A stretch of 64,000 nucleotides of DNA from Siphonodentalium dalli (GCA_032622095.1 CP136066.1:103253319-103317318); one strand, 5' to 3'; numbered from the stretch's first letter, positions 22,320-33,539 are shown. A program made the numbers and translations. The notes: generated by a model not told the origin, from the letters alone.

Positions 22320-22590
22320 TTAAAGAGACATCAAATTGGATAAATTAGTGAAAATCTACTGAAACATTTTATCTTTCCTATCTTCGTGTCTGAGTTACTA
22401 TTCACAGTTTCTATTTATGACTGTTCTCGGAATTAGGTGCATTTGCTTGTAGAGTATTTGTATCAGAGGCTGTAAAATTTCATACTATGGATTCCAGCTT
22501 GACAAGTCACTGACTGATCACAACGGCAGGGCAAAAAACAAATTCAACGTATGTCTGCTATGGATAAAAAAAACATTCCGGTACACATTT

Positions 22591-22608
22591 GGGGGGGGGG
22601 GGGGGGGG
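22591..22608 (+). repeat. Homopolymer G tract (18 G)
   Basis: Uninterrupted G run followed by cgg inside the middle segment. Confidence 0.95.
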
Positions 22609-22812
22609 CGGTTGGTGATGTGATTGTATATGCATCAGTTACTCTGTACGATTCGTTTCGAGTGGTGCGGTTTTGTGTAATTACATAAAATTGACATTAA
22701 TTTAATGCAACGTGTTGCCACGCAAACATTTCAACAATGGAATTCCTTGGATACCTGGTGCGAAAAGCCATATTAATGTTGGAGTTTTGTTGCGTTCTTA
22801 CATGTTTATGAC

Positions 22813-23094
22813 GGGGCCCCCGGTGGTCCAGTCGGTAGAGTGCCATGTGCATTACGCCGTCACAGGCCGTCCAGTGCTGACGAAGCTGGTTCGAACCCCG
22901 TCATAGGGAGGGTGACCGGAATCGTGTATCTGGGCAAGTTTGTCAGTTGCTTTCCGGGAGTCGGTGGTTTCTACACGCAGTGGAACAATTTCCCGGTGAA
23001 ATTGAGCCGATGCGTGGTCTTTCCTCCACCCGTAAAATTGACAACGTCGTGTGTGGCATAGCGGCTAGATCGACGATAAACCATAATAAACAAC
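22813..23094 (+). mobile_element. tRNA-derived SINE with 14-bp target duplication
   Basis: The exact 14-mer tacatgtttatgac stands at 22799..22812 and 23095..23108. The head is tRNA-like: an A-box-like tggtccagtcgg at 22824..22835 and a perfect B box ggttcgaaccc at 22888..22898. The wide A-B gap suggests a long-variable-arm tRNA ancestor or an insertion. A tRNA-unrelated body follows, with ggtggtttctacacgcagtg and gcgtggtctttcctccaccc, then a short 3' tail ataaaccataataaacaac. It does not encode protein and would need a LINE for mobility. The intact duplication implies a fairly young insertion. Confidence 0.93.
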
Positions 23095-23608
23095 TACATG
23101 TTTATGACTGACCACATAAAAGTGATTTGCATGTAACAAAATGTGTTGCTAAGGGAACACCCCAACAATGGAACTCCTCGAATACCACCTACGAATAGGC
23201 GTATTGATCAATATTGGTTATTCGGTCTTGGTTGTGTCTTAACATATGCGGGGGGAGGATGGGGGAGGGGGGCTGGCTAGTAAATAACCACAGTGCATAT
23301 GCTCTGGTCAGCAGAATAAAGATGTAATATGTCTGTTCAGACTGCCTTTTTAACTGGGATGTTTAGTTTTAAGGTGGTGGGCATGATGTCACATTTATAA
23401 TTTAACTTTGTTTTTTTTTCTCCGCTATAACCAATAATTTGGGTGAATTTGGTTCATTTTTATTGAAATCACACTACTTATATTGACCTTATTTCCCATT
23501 CGCACTGAAGAAACACCATATGTGTTATATATCAAAGTTATCGGTGTACGTCAGAGACTTAACTGGACATTTGCGCGTTGAAGGGGGATAACTCTATTTT
23601 TCCTTTAA

Positions 23609-24264
23609 GGTAGCAGTACACGATTTCACAGGTTGTAGGGGATCTGAAAAATAGAAATATAAGTATCTGGGGGGCATAACGGCCAGTGTAGTCTGTGTTA
23701 ACTGTGTCGTTACTGGTTTGAAGGTTTATTTATTTTACAAAACTGGGAAAGTTCTCAAAAAAGTGAAAAATTTGGATACGCAACAGGGTTTTCGTATTCA
23801 GTGAAGGCCAACTCTGTGTTATTGGTTACAGGAAAATAGCCCGATTTCTCTCCCCTGAATTCTGTCATCTGGGCTCGCAAGACTTTTTTTTCAAATTGAT
23901 ACGATAACTTTTTTTCTATTTCAAATATTTCTTAGCTCTATCATAGCTCTATCAGGTGGAAGAATCTTATTTACTGACATTCGCTCTATCATGGTCTGTT
24001 TTCGGGTAGAAAATGGCCAATTTGAGTGAAAAAATGGGTAAAATTGAGCGGTTCGTGTGTGCAAACCAAGGGGCATAACTCAATGACATATTGTACGAAG
24101 AACCAAAAGTACATTTAAATGATTACACCTAAAATTTCTGTCGAAATTAAAACATGCTTGATTGGATATATGCCAATGATAATGGCTTTATATAATAGCA
24201 TTGATTTGAAGTACAGTACCCCCTCCCAGGTTGGCAAAATTGCTGGAAATCGTGTATTGCTACC
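23609..24264 (+). mobile_element. T4-g element, right copy (656 bp)
   Basis: Same orientation as the left copy and flanked by TTAA on both sides (23605..23608, 24265..24268). The sole visible difference is 8 extra bases. Such identity contrasts with the diverged 1.67-kb repeat around it. Confidence 0.9.
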
Positions 24265-24618
24265 TTAATGAATTTAACCAATTTATTTCTTTTCTTGACG
24301 CTGGGTGAGCACTGCGGCGGAGATACTATATCGAGAAGCGTGTCCATTTAATAGCTGTCCATTTCATTCAAAGGTGTCACCGTGTCGATTTCAACGAAAA
24401 TCCAAGAACAACGTCATCGTGTAAATTTCCCCATTGACCGAGTTCGCCTGAATGTATCTTCTGCTTTGTTCATAATTACGTGTTCCTTTCGATACCAGAA
24501 AATAGTATATGCATGTATGTACTATATAATCTTATGATAACAATTAATTCCTTATTAAATATATTACAAAGTGTTCTACCTTCACAGAGTAGAACGGTAA
24601 ATTCATGATGACATTCTT

Positions 24619-25549
24619 CAGTGTTTCCGCTAGGGGGTAGGGGAATGGGGCCGGTTTGTAGATAGGGGAAAACACGAACACCTGCTTCGAAAATTTAGAA
24701 AAGTGCAACACTAGAAATGCATTGTCCAGCAGAACGCGAATTACGATTATAATTCTGGTATGTATACATTCTCAAAATTAAAACAAGAAATGTAACAATT
24801 TATGTGATACAACAGTCAGTCAATTAAGTTGATTAACCACATTATTGTGGTTGAACTGAGTGAAATAAAAACAAACTTTTAACTGAGACTAAATTTAGAT
24901 TTATTTTTTATTTCCGGTGGGTAGAATAATTAAATGTACTATGATATTTCGTACCAGTTAAAAGTCAACTATACTCTTGAGGAGGTGCCTCGCCAAGTCA
25001 TCAAGGGAAGTTCATGACCAACAGTAACATTCACTCGTCTTTTAAAAATTCATTCGATCTACGAACACTGGTTTAAAAAGCTCGGAACTATTTTGTTGTT
25101 GCATTCAATCATTTGGGGTCACAGAATTGAAATTACCTCGAGAGAATTGCTGCTATCGGCGGGAAAGTGTTGGCTATAATGCTTCATTGGGCGGGAGAGG
25201 GGGGTCACACAATTGATATTGACTTGAGATAATTGCTATATAAAGATTTGTACTTGGTAACCAACGAAGCTATGACGCTTCATTGGTAGAGTTACGTCAC
25301 AAATATCGCATTCGCATCGTACACAAAATATATCGTTTCCGGCTATATATTACGAATCGATATACTGAAGGTTTTACGGTTACACGAAATTCCAGGGTTT
25401 TCAAGGAGTTTGCATTAAAACAAAGGGTTCAAGGGCCCTGGGAGGGGAATGTGTCAGGGGAAAATCAGAGAAAAACTTAGCTAGGGGAAAACTTGGCTAG
25501 GGGAACGGGGCCGTCAAAGGGACCCCCTGCCGGTATAGCGGAATCCCTG
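24619..25549. mobile_element. hAT-like non-autonomous element (about 931 bp)
   Basis: Left end CAGTGTTTCCGCTAGGGGG; right end read inward from the other strand is CAGGGATTCCGCTATACCGG. cattctt is repeated outside both ends (24612..24618 and 25550..25556), consistent with an 8-bp duplication with one changed base. CAGTG-type ends and 8-bp duplications are typical of hAT elements. Inside are subterminal aggggaa/ctaggggaaa repeats but no transposase. Confidence 0.75.
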
Positions 25550-25900
25550 CATTCTTATTATATTTCACATCAGGAATTTCGATCACTTTTCACTCGCCCC
25601 GATCTGTGTAGACTGTAGTTACTGTAGTGTCGTTATTTATTGTGTCTTATTTTCTCAATAAAAGGTAAACTAACGCTAATGAACTTACATTGTAACTCAA
25701 TGTTCATAATTCTCATTTGCAATACCAGTAATCGAAAGACACAGTAACAAGATTTTCCGATTACGACAATAATGCTTTGAGCCCCACCGATCTACTGTGC
25801 GACAACAGCGCTCGCGAAATTCAAAACAGCTGCGTCGTATTAGATAATAATTGGTGACGTCACAAAATCAGATATAGTCTATATATACGACCCAAAGCGT

Positions 25901-26267
25901 CATTCCAAACAAATTTACCAGTACATAACACAAGATTTTGGACCGATTTAAACCAAGTTTGGTGTGGCAGAGTTATAATGGTGTTAGTTTTTCAAATTTT
26001 ACTAACTTTAAAAAAAAAAAAATTCAATTATTTAAACAAAAAATTAATTATTATATATATTTTTTTTATCTATTTAGTTATTATTATTGTTTTTTAATTA
26101 CGAGTGGTCAATCCGGACAACGACACTATGTTTACCATACTATGGTATGGGTAAACATAACGATCGGCCGATCACGATCGGCAGATGTTTAACACATTCC
26201 TTGCGATAGCGATTAGCTATTTTCATAAATCCTTAAACCAACCTTTTCAACAATTCACACCTTACTA
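25901..26267. other. AT-rich stretch with a paired hairpin motif
   Basis: Contains an A/T-only run near 26010..26095 and a hairpin tatgtttaccata-ctatggtatgggtaaacata at about 26127..26159, preceded by cgagtggtcaatccgga. The same tail with tatgtgtacc arms is at 28432..28464 after a GACAGAC run, so this is probably the end of a tandem-repeat element. No gene seen. Confidence 0.55.
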
Positions 26268-26630
26268 TTAAAGGTACTCAATCCGATTAAGCACCCCTCA
26301 GTTACTATTTATTTGGCTTCAGATTTTTTAATCTATTATTTTTCACCACTTAGAATATTTAGTGGCCCAGCAAAAGTCGATGAGAAGACCAAATAGCAGA
26401 TGAAGATGGATAACTCTAAAATAAAGTGGCCTTTTTGTGTCTGATATTTGATATACTGGCAAAATTTCATTGTACAAAATGTTGATAAATAACAGGTTTT
26501 GGGCAATTTTATACTATAGTGGACTGTGGATAGCATTATTATTCTGATAACTGAAGCGGCATTTCAAAAAAATTGTTGTTGTTGGAATCTAATAATATGG
26601 GGACCATCGAATCGGATTGAGTACCTTTAA
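26268..26630 (+). mobile_element. T4-c MITE, full length (363 bp)
   Basis: TTAA-AGGTACTCAATCCGATT at the left and AATCGGATTGAGTACCT-TTAA at the right: a 17-bp perfect TIR plus TTAA. Landmarks: gatgaagatggataactcta, atgttgataaataacaggtt, tatagtggactgtggatagc. Confidence 0.9.
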
Positions 26631-26855
26631 GTTCAAAAGTGGCATAAGACTTATTGGGCACCTTCCATATGAACCTGGATATGGCATTCATTTTAAACCT
26701 ATTTAAGGTCACTCTAAAATAGATATGTCTTTTTGAGTGATAAAGCTAAATAAGCTCAGTCCATAGTCAGGCAGAAGCACCATACATAACAGTTAAAGAT
26801 AAAATAGTTATAATTTTGGTAAAATATGATTGATAATGATTGGATATAACATATT

Positions 26856-27173
26856 CTAACTCTTTCAGTGCTAGCTTATTTTGTAGGTTTAGTGCCAGGG
26901 AATCTTACGTTTTTCATGGGCATCAAAATTATTACTATGAATACTTGGTGATAGTTTTGAGTTATAACATGCCCCTAAGGACTTATCCAGTTTGTTTTTA
27001 AATTCGCTATAGCATGCTTAAGCATACCCAAAAAAAATTCAACCCAAAACAAAACAAAACAAATATAATTTTTATTTTTTATTATTTTTTTAGGGCCGAT
27101 CTCATCGGCCCTGGCACTCTACAGACCGTAAATTAGGGCCGATGAGATCGGCCCCTGGCACTGAAAGAGTTAA
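26856..27173. mobile_element. T4-e MITE (about 318 bp)
   Basis: Left taactctttcagtgctagc and right ggcactgaaagagTTAA. The left TTAA has decayed to CTAA. Near the right end gggccgatctcatcggccc and gggccgatgagatcggccc form a strong hairpin pair. Confidence 0.75.
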
Positions 27174-28431
27174 TTAATGCATAATTATGAGATAACTAGA
27201 GGTGAGATATGAGAATGGTCAGATTGATGATATTAGAGTCATTACATTGGATAGCATACTGTATGTCTATGGAATGGGTGGGTTAATTTTCTTCTAAGCT
27301 GATCATTTGAAAGATACAAGTCTATAAACAGCAGAAATATAATTAAAATTAGGGTTAATATTTTCAAAACCATTCAATCGATACCAAAATCTATAGTGAA
27401 GAATGTGTCGAATGATTAACCTGGATGTGATTATAAGAGTGATTGGGTTAAAAATGTTTAGTTATCACTTTGTGTCAACAGGATTATTGGAGAATGTTAA
27501 TATTTTAAAAGCAAATAAACCAAATGACCCTCTCTATGCAGGTTAGGGTGTGTTATCATAAACAATGACAATGAAATATAAACATAATCATTGACAAATA
27601 TTTGAGTTATCAAATCAGATAGCAAGGGATTAATCTTAACCACACTAATGAACTGAGCAACACAAAATAGTCTATAAAAGCATGTAATTGGATTTAGAAG
27701 CCCATACAATAAGTCAGTCTCAAGAATACAAGCAACGTTATTATTATCCTGCACCCCAAATGCAATAGAGCGAATTTCAAAATAAGACATTTCCTCTAAT
27801 GATGAATATTCAATTGGTGGTTTTTAAAAATCCTTACTGAACCTGGCTCAAAGTGAAAGGTATAATTTAATATCTGCCTATCGGATATCATGTGTCATGG
27901 AATGGGTTAATTTTAATCCCAAAATCCATGCAAATGAAAAGTGGATCACCATCAACCTGGATATAGAATCAGAGAACGATCAAATGAAAAGCATCAAAAC
28001 CATATGATGTGTGGAGAGGGTTAATCATTTTCAATGACATCATATGATGGACCTAGGGAATGGGTAGGTTAATTTTTTTCTAAGATAAGATATCTATACA
28101 GTGTCTCTACAGCTGCTAGCTGGCCATATGTACTGGTGTATTATGTCAATAAACTGTACCTCTCCATAGCTAAATATAGAATCTAATAATTCACTGCTGT
28201 GTGATTGTGACTTTCTCTTAAAATTCTCAGTGTATTACATGTAATTGAATTCTATATTCAAACTCGATCTGTATTTTGGGCTGTGAAACTCATATACAAA
28301 ATTTGGTTCTAATCGGTTAGAAAATGTTTGAGTTATCACACCATGCGTAAAGTGTCTACGGACAGACAGACAGACAGACAGGCAGATGGACGGATGGACG
28401 AACGACGAGTGGTCAATCCGGACGTCGATAC
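27174..28431. repeat. Degenerate repeat region
   Basis: tggaatgggt-gggttaatttt recurs loosely at about 27270, 27897 and 28057, the last with ttttctaag after it, pointing to long diverged tandem units. From about 28180 the sequence becomes the tail of a tandem-repeat element (tgtattttgggctgtgaaac) leading into cggacagacagacagacaga. No gene seen. Confidence 0.5.
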
Positions 28432-28464
28432 TATGTGTACCATACTATGGTATGGGTACACATA
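28432..28464. repeat. Terminal hairpin of a tandem-repeat element
   Basis: tatgtgtaccata pairs with tatgggtacacata after a GACAGAC/GGACGGAT run. Same design as at 26127. Confidence 0.75.
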
Positions 28465-28781
28465 AAAACGGAAAGCCAGAGTCGAATCATATAGAAATGT
28501 ACATTTCGTAAATAAGTGCTTCACAAATGATGAAAGAAAGAGTTCCATTTCGACAAAGTATTATCGTTGAAACAATTCTTTGACGTTAAACTAACATTTA
28601 TAATAATACATCTGTCATGTAAACAGAAACATATGTCCCCTTTTCCTATGGTAGGGATATTCTCAACAGTTGACCAACACAGTTGGCATGGTTGTACAGA
28701 CTTAATACACGTTTCTCGGAATTCATGCCAAGTGCGCAATGTTGTGACGTAGCCATGAACCATGTCGATCGACCAAACTGG
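28465..28781. other. Gene-free stretch, nothing recognised
   Basis: Several overlapping short ORFs in both strands, none with recognisable content. Confidence 0.5.
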
Positions 28782-29011
28782 GGATAAAGATGGATAACTC
28801 TAAAATCAAGAGGCTTTGTGTTGATAATAAGGCCAAATTTTGTCAAACATGTTGATAAATATCACACTTCAGGTAATTTTATACTATAGTTTACTGTGGC
28901 TAGCATTATTTTTTTGCAATTAATCGATTCTGATAGCTGAAGTGGCATTTAAAATTTTGTTGTTGGAATCTGATTATATGGGGACCATCAAATTGGATTG
29001 AGTACCTTTAA
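28782..29011 (+). mobile_element. T4-c MITE, 5'-truncated
   Basis: Picks up at aaagatggataactctaaaa and runs to ttggattgagtacctTTAA. Its terminal TTAA (29008..29011) also serves as the left TTAA of the T4-d copy that follows. Confidence 0.85.
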
Positions 29012-29384
29012 AGACATATTATGGACTTGTTCGGGTGCGTGAAACTGACAAGTTAGTACTCAGGTGCAATGCCAATAGTGGGAATGTGGCATTCTACTAA
29101 CATCGCCGAAAATTTCAAAGAAATCGACCATACACCTCCATAGATATCATCGTCTGAACTACGCATAATTGTAAATATTTACATCTCGATTCGGGATGCT
29201 AGAATCGGCAATAAACTAACACAAATGATTTCGCTATCGAGAGTCATTGCATTGTATTAATATATAAGAATGACGGTGTGTTTACTGTAAATTTGGATTA
29301 ATATTCGTATAAATAACTACTCTTGGAAAGATTATTCTCCATGTCTATTTGATCACCCAACCGGAGTGTTTCACATCACTTTAA
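29008..29384 (+). mobile_element. T4-d element, full length (377 bp)
   Basis: TTAAagacatattatggactt ... gagtgtttcacatcacttTTAA-type right end. Landmarks: ttctactaacatcgccgaaa, tttacatctcgattcgggat, gatcacccaaccggagtgtt. TIRs are weak; both ends read AAAG next to TTAA. Confidence 0.8.
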
Positions 29385-29642
29385 ACTACATTTAGGACCC
29401 TGTTTTATGGCCCTTCTGGTCGCCACTATTATAAATTGGCTGGTCGACCAGCTTTATGTTATTTTCTCTGGGCTTTGAAAGTAGTAGCCAAGTAACTGAG
29501 AATGGCGATTGCTGAAAGTTCATCATTGCCTAAGGTCAATATTTTTGAATCACCGACTTTCGATTCAACGCTTCGTGGCGATTTCAAATATAATTGAATA
29601 ACCGAAGCTAAGAATCGCAGGGCCCTATTGTAATAGTTATCC

Positions 29643-29885
29643 TTAAACTTTCCATGACTGGAGCTTCCTGAAATTTTGCGAAAACCCTATGCCAATGCAT
29701 TCTTTTAAATATGTGAGTCTCCCATAGGGAGCTTCACATATATAAGAGAATACATTGGCCTACAATATTTACATTGACCTTATACACCAGTGCATTCTCT
29801 TATAAATGTGAGGCTCTCTGTGGGAGAGCACTGGCACAGGATCTTTAATGCTGCACCAGTTCAGCTCCCATCACGAACAGGTTAA
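29643..29885 (+). mobile_element. T4-a MITE, intact
   Basis: TTAAACTTTCCATGACTGGA to cccatcacgaacaggTTAA, with two gcattct...palindromes. The last TTAA is shared with the T4-b copy that follows. Confidence 0.85.
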
Positions 29886-30053
29886 GCCATTCTATACTAA
29901 ATAGATTCTCCCATCAGTTATACAAGTATATGTTAGAATGGTCTATTATTCATTTGGAGGGGTGTTCATGAAAAATTAGCAGACGACAATATGATGAAAA
30001 GATAAGACGCAGAAGAGCAGAAGGAATATTCTTTGGTGGGAAATTTTCAGACA
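29882..30053 (+). mobile_element. T4-b MITE, 3'-truncated
   Basis: TTAAGCCATTCTATACTAAA, gattctcccatcagttatac, gaatggtctattattcattt, then tgggaaattttcagac, where it stops. Confidence 0.75.
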
Positions 30054-31115
30054 CCCGGGGGGAATTTCATGATTGTAAGCTATGCAAAGCACAACTGGCT
30101 CACATAAATCACCTGAATCATGCAATCTCGAACTGGGACATTTACAACTTCATCTACTGTGACTTACATTGTTATTAAAGGAACAGGTATTAGCTAAGAA
30201 ATATACAATGGGTGTTATTTTTTCAATGTTATAAAGTTCCTTGCCAAAACATAAAATGTTCCCAGGGTTTGAACAGGTGGAATATGAACTCTATGGGTTT
30301 AGCCAGAGTACATGTACATAGATCTTCGTAGTATGATTTAGTAAAAAAAAAAGTTAATACAGACAGTAAACTAGAGTGGGCACATCAACTCTATACTGCT
30401 GTAGGAGGCAATATGATACCAGTACTGGAAAGAATTTCTTAATTATTGACACCAACATGGATATAGTTTAGCATCTTGCCATCCCAATATCTTAGCTGGT
30501 TTTAGTACCAGAAGACTTGGACTACAACATGGTTAGATTTTCATTACAGAATGTTCTCAAAGGGTCTGGCCTACATTTGTCTTGGGGGGCTTGAATAAAG
30601 ACAGGATGAAACTTCTTAGGCTGAACAAACAAACCACAAATCCACTGGGAAATGTTAATTGTCAGATTATTTTAGTGATGTTGAAGGATTGTGAACAATT
30701 ATACACAGTAGATAAGGGTACAACAAGTGCTTCCCATGCTATCCCCCACAATAGTGGCTTTTGTCTGAGATGTTTTAATTTGCTGAGGTGACTTAATTTG
30801 AAAGATGAATTAGAAAACATTATTGGACAAAACCTGTTGGGACAAATATATTTTCACTCCAAGGACTAAGGAATTCAGAAGAAATGAAGAAATTGAAATC
30901 TAAGAGATATTATCCTCGAGTTTTTAATTAGATATTTATTTACTGATTATTTGTTCACATTGTATTGTTTTATAACTACTACCAAACACTATAATGATTC
31001 TCACAAACATTTACTACACCAAGCATGCGCTCCATATTTGGAAACACTTTATTACATCATCTTTGGATAGTCCAGTCATTCTAGAAATAGGATCTGGATA
31101 CAAACTCCAGAGATG
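30054..31115. other. Gene-free stretch, nothing recognised
   Basis: About 1.06 kb without a family match or credible ORF; the 69-aa ORF from 30582 is not recognisable. Confidence 0.5.
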
Positions 31116-31164
31116 TACAATAATACCCTAAATAATCGACTCCTTTATTTGGGGCATTACTGTA
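31116..31164. mobile_element. Pal-200 relic of 49 bp (ends only)
   Basis: TACAATAATACCCTAAATAATCGACTCC is joined directly to tttatttggggcattactgta (positions given; arms otherwise missing). All internal sequence, including the accacagcagaatta blocks, is lost. Confidence 0.8.
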
Positions 31165-31202
31165 AATCTCATAAGATTATCATTGGTTTTTGAAACAGAC
31201 CA

Positions 31203-31617
31203 AGCCTGAGTTTAGTGTGCCTGTCATTTTTCAGAATGAGGTCCCCAGAGGGTGAATTTAGTGATGCTATCCCGCAGTGGGCTAGCATCACTAAATTCAC
31301 CCTCTGGGGACCTCATTCTGCTTTATAGGCCTCATCTTCTCTGGAAAGTTTCTTTATAATCAAATTTCTATGGAAACTACTCCACAAAGATTCTATTTCT
31401 TTTTTAGTTTAGTTTCTCCATAGCCACAAATTGGCAGACGACACATTGCTTAATCGAGGTTCCCAATGGGTGTACATCACAATATTCACTATTTGGGAAC
31501 TTCAATCTGAGTCTATTTCTCCCATAGCAAATGAGACCATGCAGAATGAGATCCCCAGAGACAGCATCGCTAAATTCACCCTCTGGGGACCTCAATCTGC
31601 ACACTAAACTCACACTT
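31203..31617. mobile_element. M11 element with a partly decayed 11-bp duplication
   Basis: Starts AGCCTGAGTTTAGTGTGCCT and ends gcacactaaactcacactt, an inverted pair. The flanks gaaacagacca (31192..31202) and gaaacaatgga (31618..31628) agree at 7 of 11 positions. The left hairpin is intact; the right hairpin has lost its centre (agatccccagag joins acagcatcgc). Confidence 0.8.
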
Positions 31618-31620
31618 GAA

Positions 31621-33002
31621 ACAATGGACCTATCTGTAGGTACCGCCCCAATTTCAATTATAGCCAATGAGCCGATAGCTTAAACCCGGAAGCGACATAC
31701 GCCTGCCTAGTGATATGAATCGCACCACAAGCGGGTCCCTAACTACCATTGTAAGCTATTGGGAATTTACGAACACGAGAGCAAAATATGTCTTAAAAAG
31801 CTACAATGGTGTTGAAATGGGCATGGGGAACATGTCCGGGTGACGAACGATATTTATACATGTTTTAGTTCGGTTTCCTAAATAAAAAAGTAACTAAGAC
31901 ATCTGTTTACACTGGATTAAACGACCACACTCGGATCTTAGTGTTATTTAAATTTCAATATTTATATATAACAGATTTCAAACTAAAACGTGGAAATAGT
32001 AGTCCCGATCGATGATGCGTTATGAATATTAATTGTGCCGCGAGTATACATGTTTTATGTGAAGTGTTTTTCGTTATAAATGTATACATTTGCTTTTATA
32101 ACATCGTGGTAATATTGAGTTCAAATGTCTGCTATTCACACAACCTGTAGGATCTAGTCCTGCGAACGTTTTACTGAATCCATTTGAGAATCTAAAGCTT
32201 CCTCCGACAATGTACGTGTAAATGAGAATCAACAGATGTTTTCCAAGAGAATTACACAAAATTTCACACATTGCACGTGCTTCGCTGTGTATATACACGC
32301 AACCTTCACCGAACAAGTTCACTTTGTGCCATTGTTGCCTCAATGTGGCAACATGTAACTGACTCCATGATAGTCGGCGTTTTCTTTAATGTACTTTACT
32401 GACAGCAAAATAGGATGTGGAATTTTAAAAGGCCATTATTTGATAATCCTTTGCATCCGGCCTGATGTCACCAGGGTCCATTCAGGGCGCTCGTGGTACG
32501 GTAAACTGATATCATTATATTTATTTCGACAAAAGAGGGATTATAGATTAATTACCACATGTACACCTCCGTTTGGTTTATTTCATCAAGGTGTGAACCA
32601 TTAGCAGAGCTTCGATATTATATTTGCTATTTGATATTGAAGTTTCATAATGGCTTCATTTACACCTTTAGATTCATCGTAAACATCTATCTTTGTTGGT
32701 TATCGGAAGTGGCCTAGCAATCACACCTGGTTTTTTGTTTAAAAACTGGTTCTATTTTTGTTTATATCTAACGACAGTCACTTTTACAAGATGCATATAT
32801 ATACACACAAAGGTATATTGAAAATCGTGATATTCAGAATGAAGCTATATTATCGTGTTACATGGCGTTTAACAACACAGTCCTTTCTCATCGGAAGCCA
32901 TTTTAGCACTGAAGAGATAGCGATATTGAGATGGCTTGTGGTGCGTAGTAACAGTAACCATGCAGTCTACAGGTGGGCGGGACGTACGGATAGGTCCATT
33001 GT
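31621..33002. mobile_element. 1.38-kb TIR element
   Basis: Left ACAATGGACCTATCTGTAGG then TACCGCCC; right GGGCGGGACGTACGGATAGG then TCCATTGT. The 28-bp ends pair with three mismatches. Inner subterminal similarity continues (tcgcaccacaagc against gcttgtggtgcg). The M11 copy at 31203 sits immediately to the left. No transposase ORF; superfamily unassigned. Confidence 0.75.
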
Positions 33003-33539
33003 TTGACCTGCTCTCCCATTGAGGACATTCCAATATGAATTGAGATGGAAAAACATTTGACATTGAGACTTTGAACCAGCAAGTCTTAAATGGAGCCAGT
33101 AATTAACAGACTCTATGGCAACAGCATATTAATGATTTACACCAGTGTATATTTACATGGTATAATTCGGGGAAAATTGCAATTCACTAGTAATTTGGAG
33201 GCATATAGGCTTCAATAATTTTGGTATCTAAATATTTAACAGGTCTCTAAAGATCCTCGCATTCATCCATGCCTGGACTGGTGCACTATTTTTATAAGAT
33301 ATATACGCAATACGCTTCTATACTCAGCAGATTTGAGTGCACTATGTACAGCGAGAAACAACCCAGAGCGAGTGCTTCATCTAACTGCCTGTCTGAGGCG
33401 ATACATGGACAATATTGATTGCGTGTGGAGACGGGGACTCGCAGGACCATATAGATTGTATTGACATATATAGTCCATCTATAAACAGTTCCACATGAAA
33501 ATGAAATGGGACAAGTAGTTGTTCTATTATGTTATTCTC
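33003..33539. other. Gene-free stretch, nothing recognised
   Basis: No family, RNA gene or exon recognised. Confidence 0.5.

Larger units (their letters stand above)
22320..23608. mobile_element. Middle segment of the T4-g composite
   Basis: 1289 bp between two identical T4-g copies, bounded by TTAA on both sides. It holds an 18-G run (22591..22608), a SINE with its target duplication (22799..23108), and two related about 90-bp blocks on either side of the SINE (gcaacgtgttgcc...caacaatgg at about 22707 and tgtgttgctaaggg...caacaatgg at about 23141). No credible coding region. This segment is absent from the corresponding site in copy A. Confidence 0.6.
21349..25900. mobile_element. 1.67-kb repeat, copy B, expanded to 4.55 kb by nested insertions
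   Basis: Own sequence survives in three pieces: 21349..21671 (tatgatcatacgctagcgta...), 24265..24618 and 25550..25900 (ending gacgtcacaaaatcagatat...acccaaagcgt). Between them sit a 2.6-kb block flanked by two T4-g elements (21672..24264) and a hAT-like element (24619..25549). Comparison with copy A fixes the empty sites. Copy B lacks the GGCAATGC palindrome of copy A. Confidence 0.75.

Noticed and set aside
22563-22590. Minus-strand PNVYR-like reading as the N-terminal RGS exon
   Set aside because: It abuts an 18-G run, lacks a usable donor, and sits in a transposon middle segment.
22813-22905. A functional tRNA gene
   Set aside because: Box B is good but box A is imperfect, the cloverleaf does not close well, and the whole 282-bp unit has a 14-bp target duplication, so it is a SINE head.
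21672-24264. LTR retrotransposon, taking the two T4-g copies as LTRs
   Set aside because: Not fully excluded. The repeats have inverted ends of their own and TTAA at all junctions, lack TG...CA ends, and no primer-binding site, polypurine tract or pol-like reading was seen. The composite explanation fits better.
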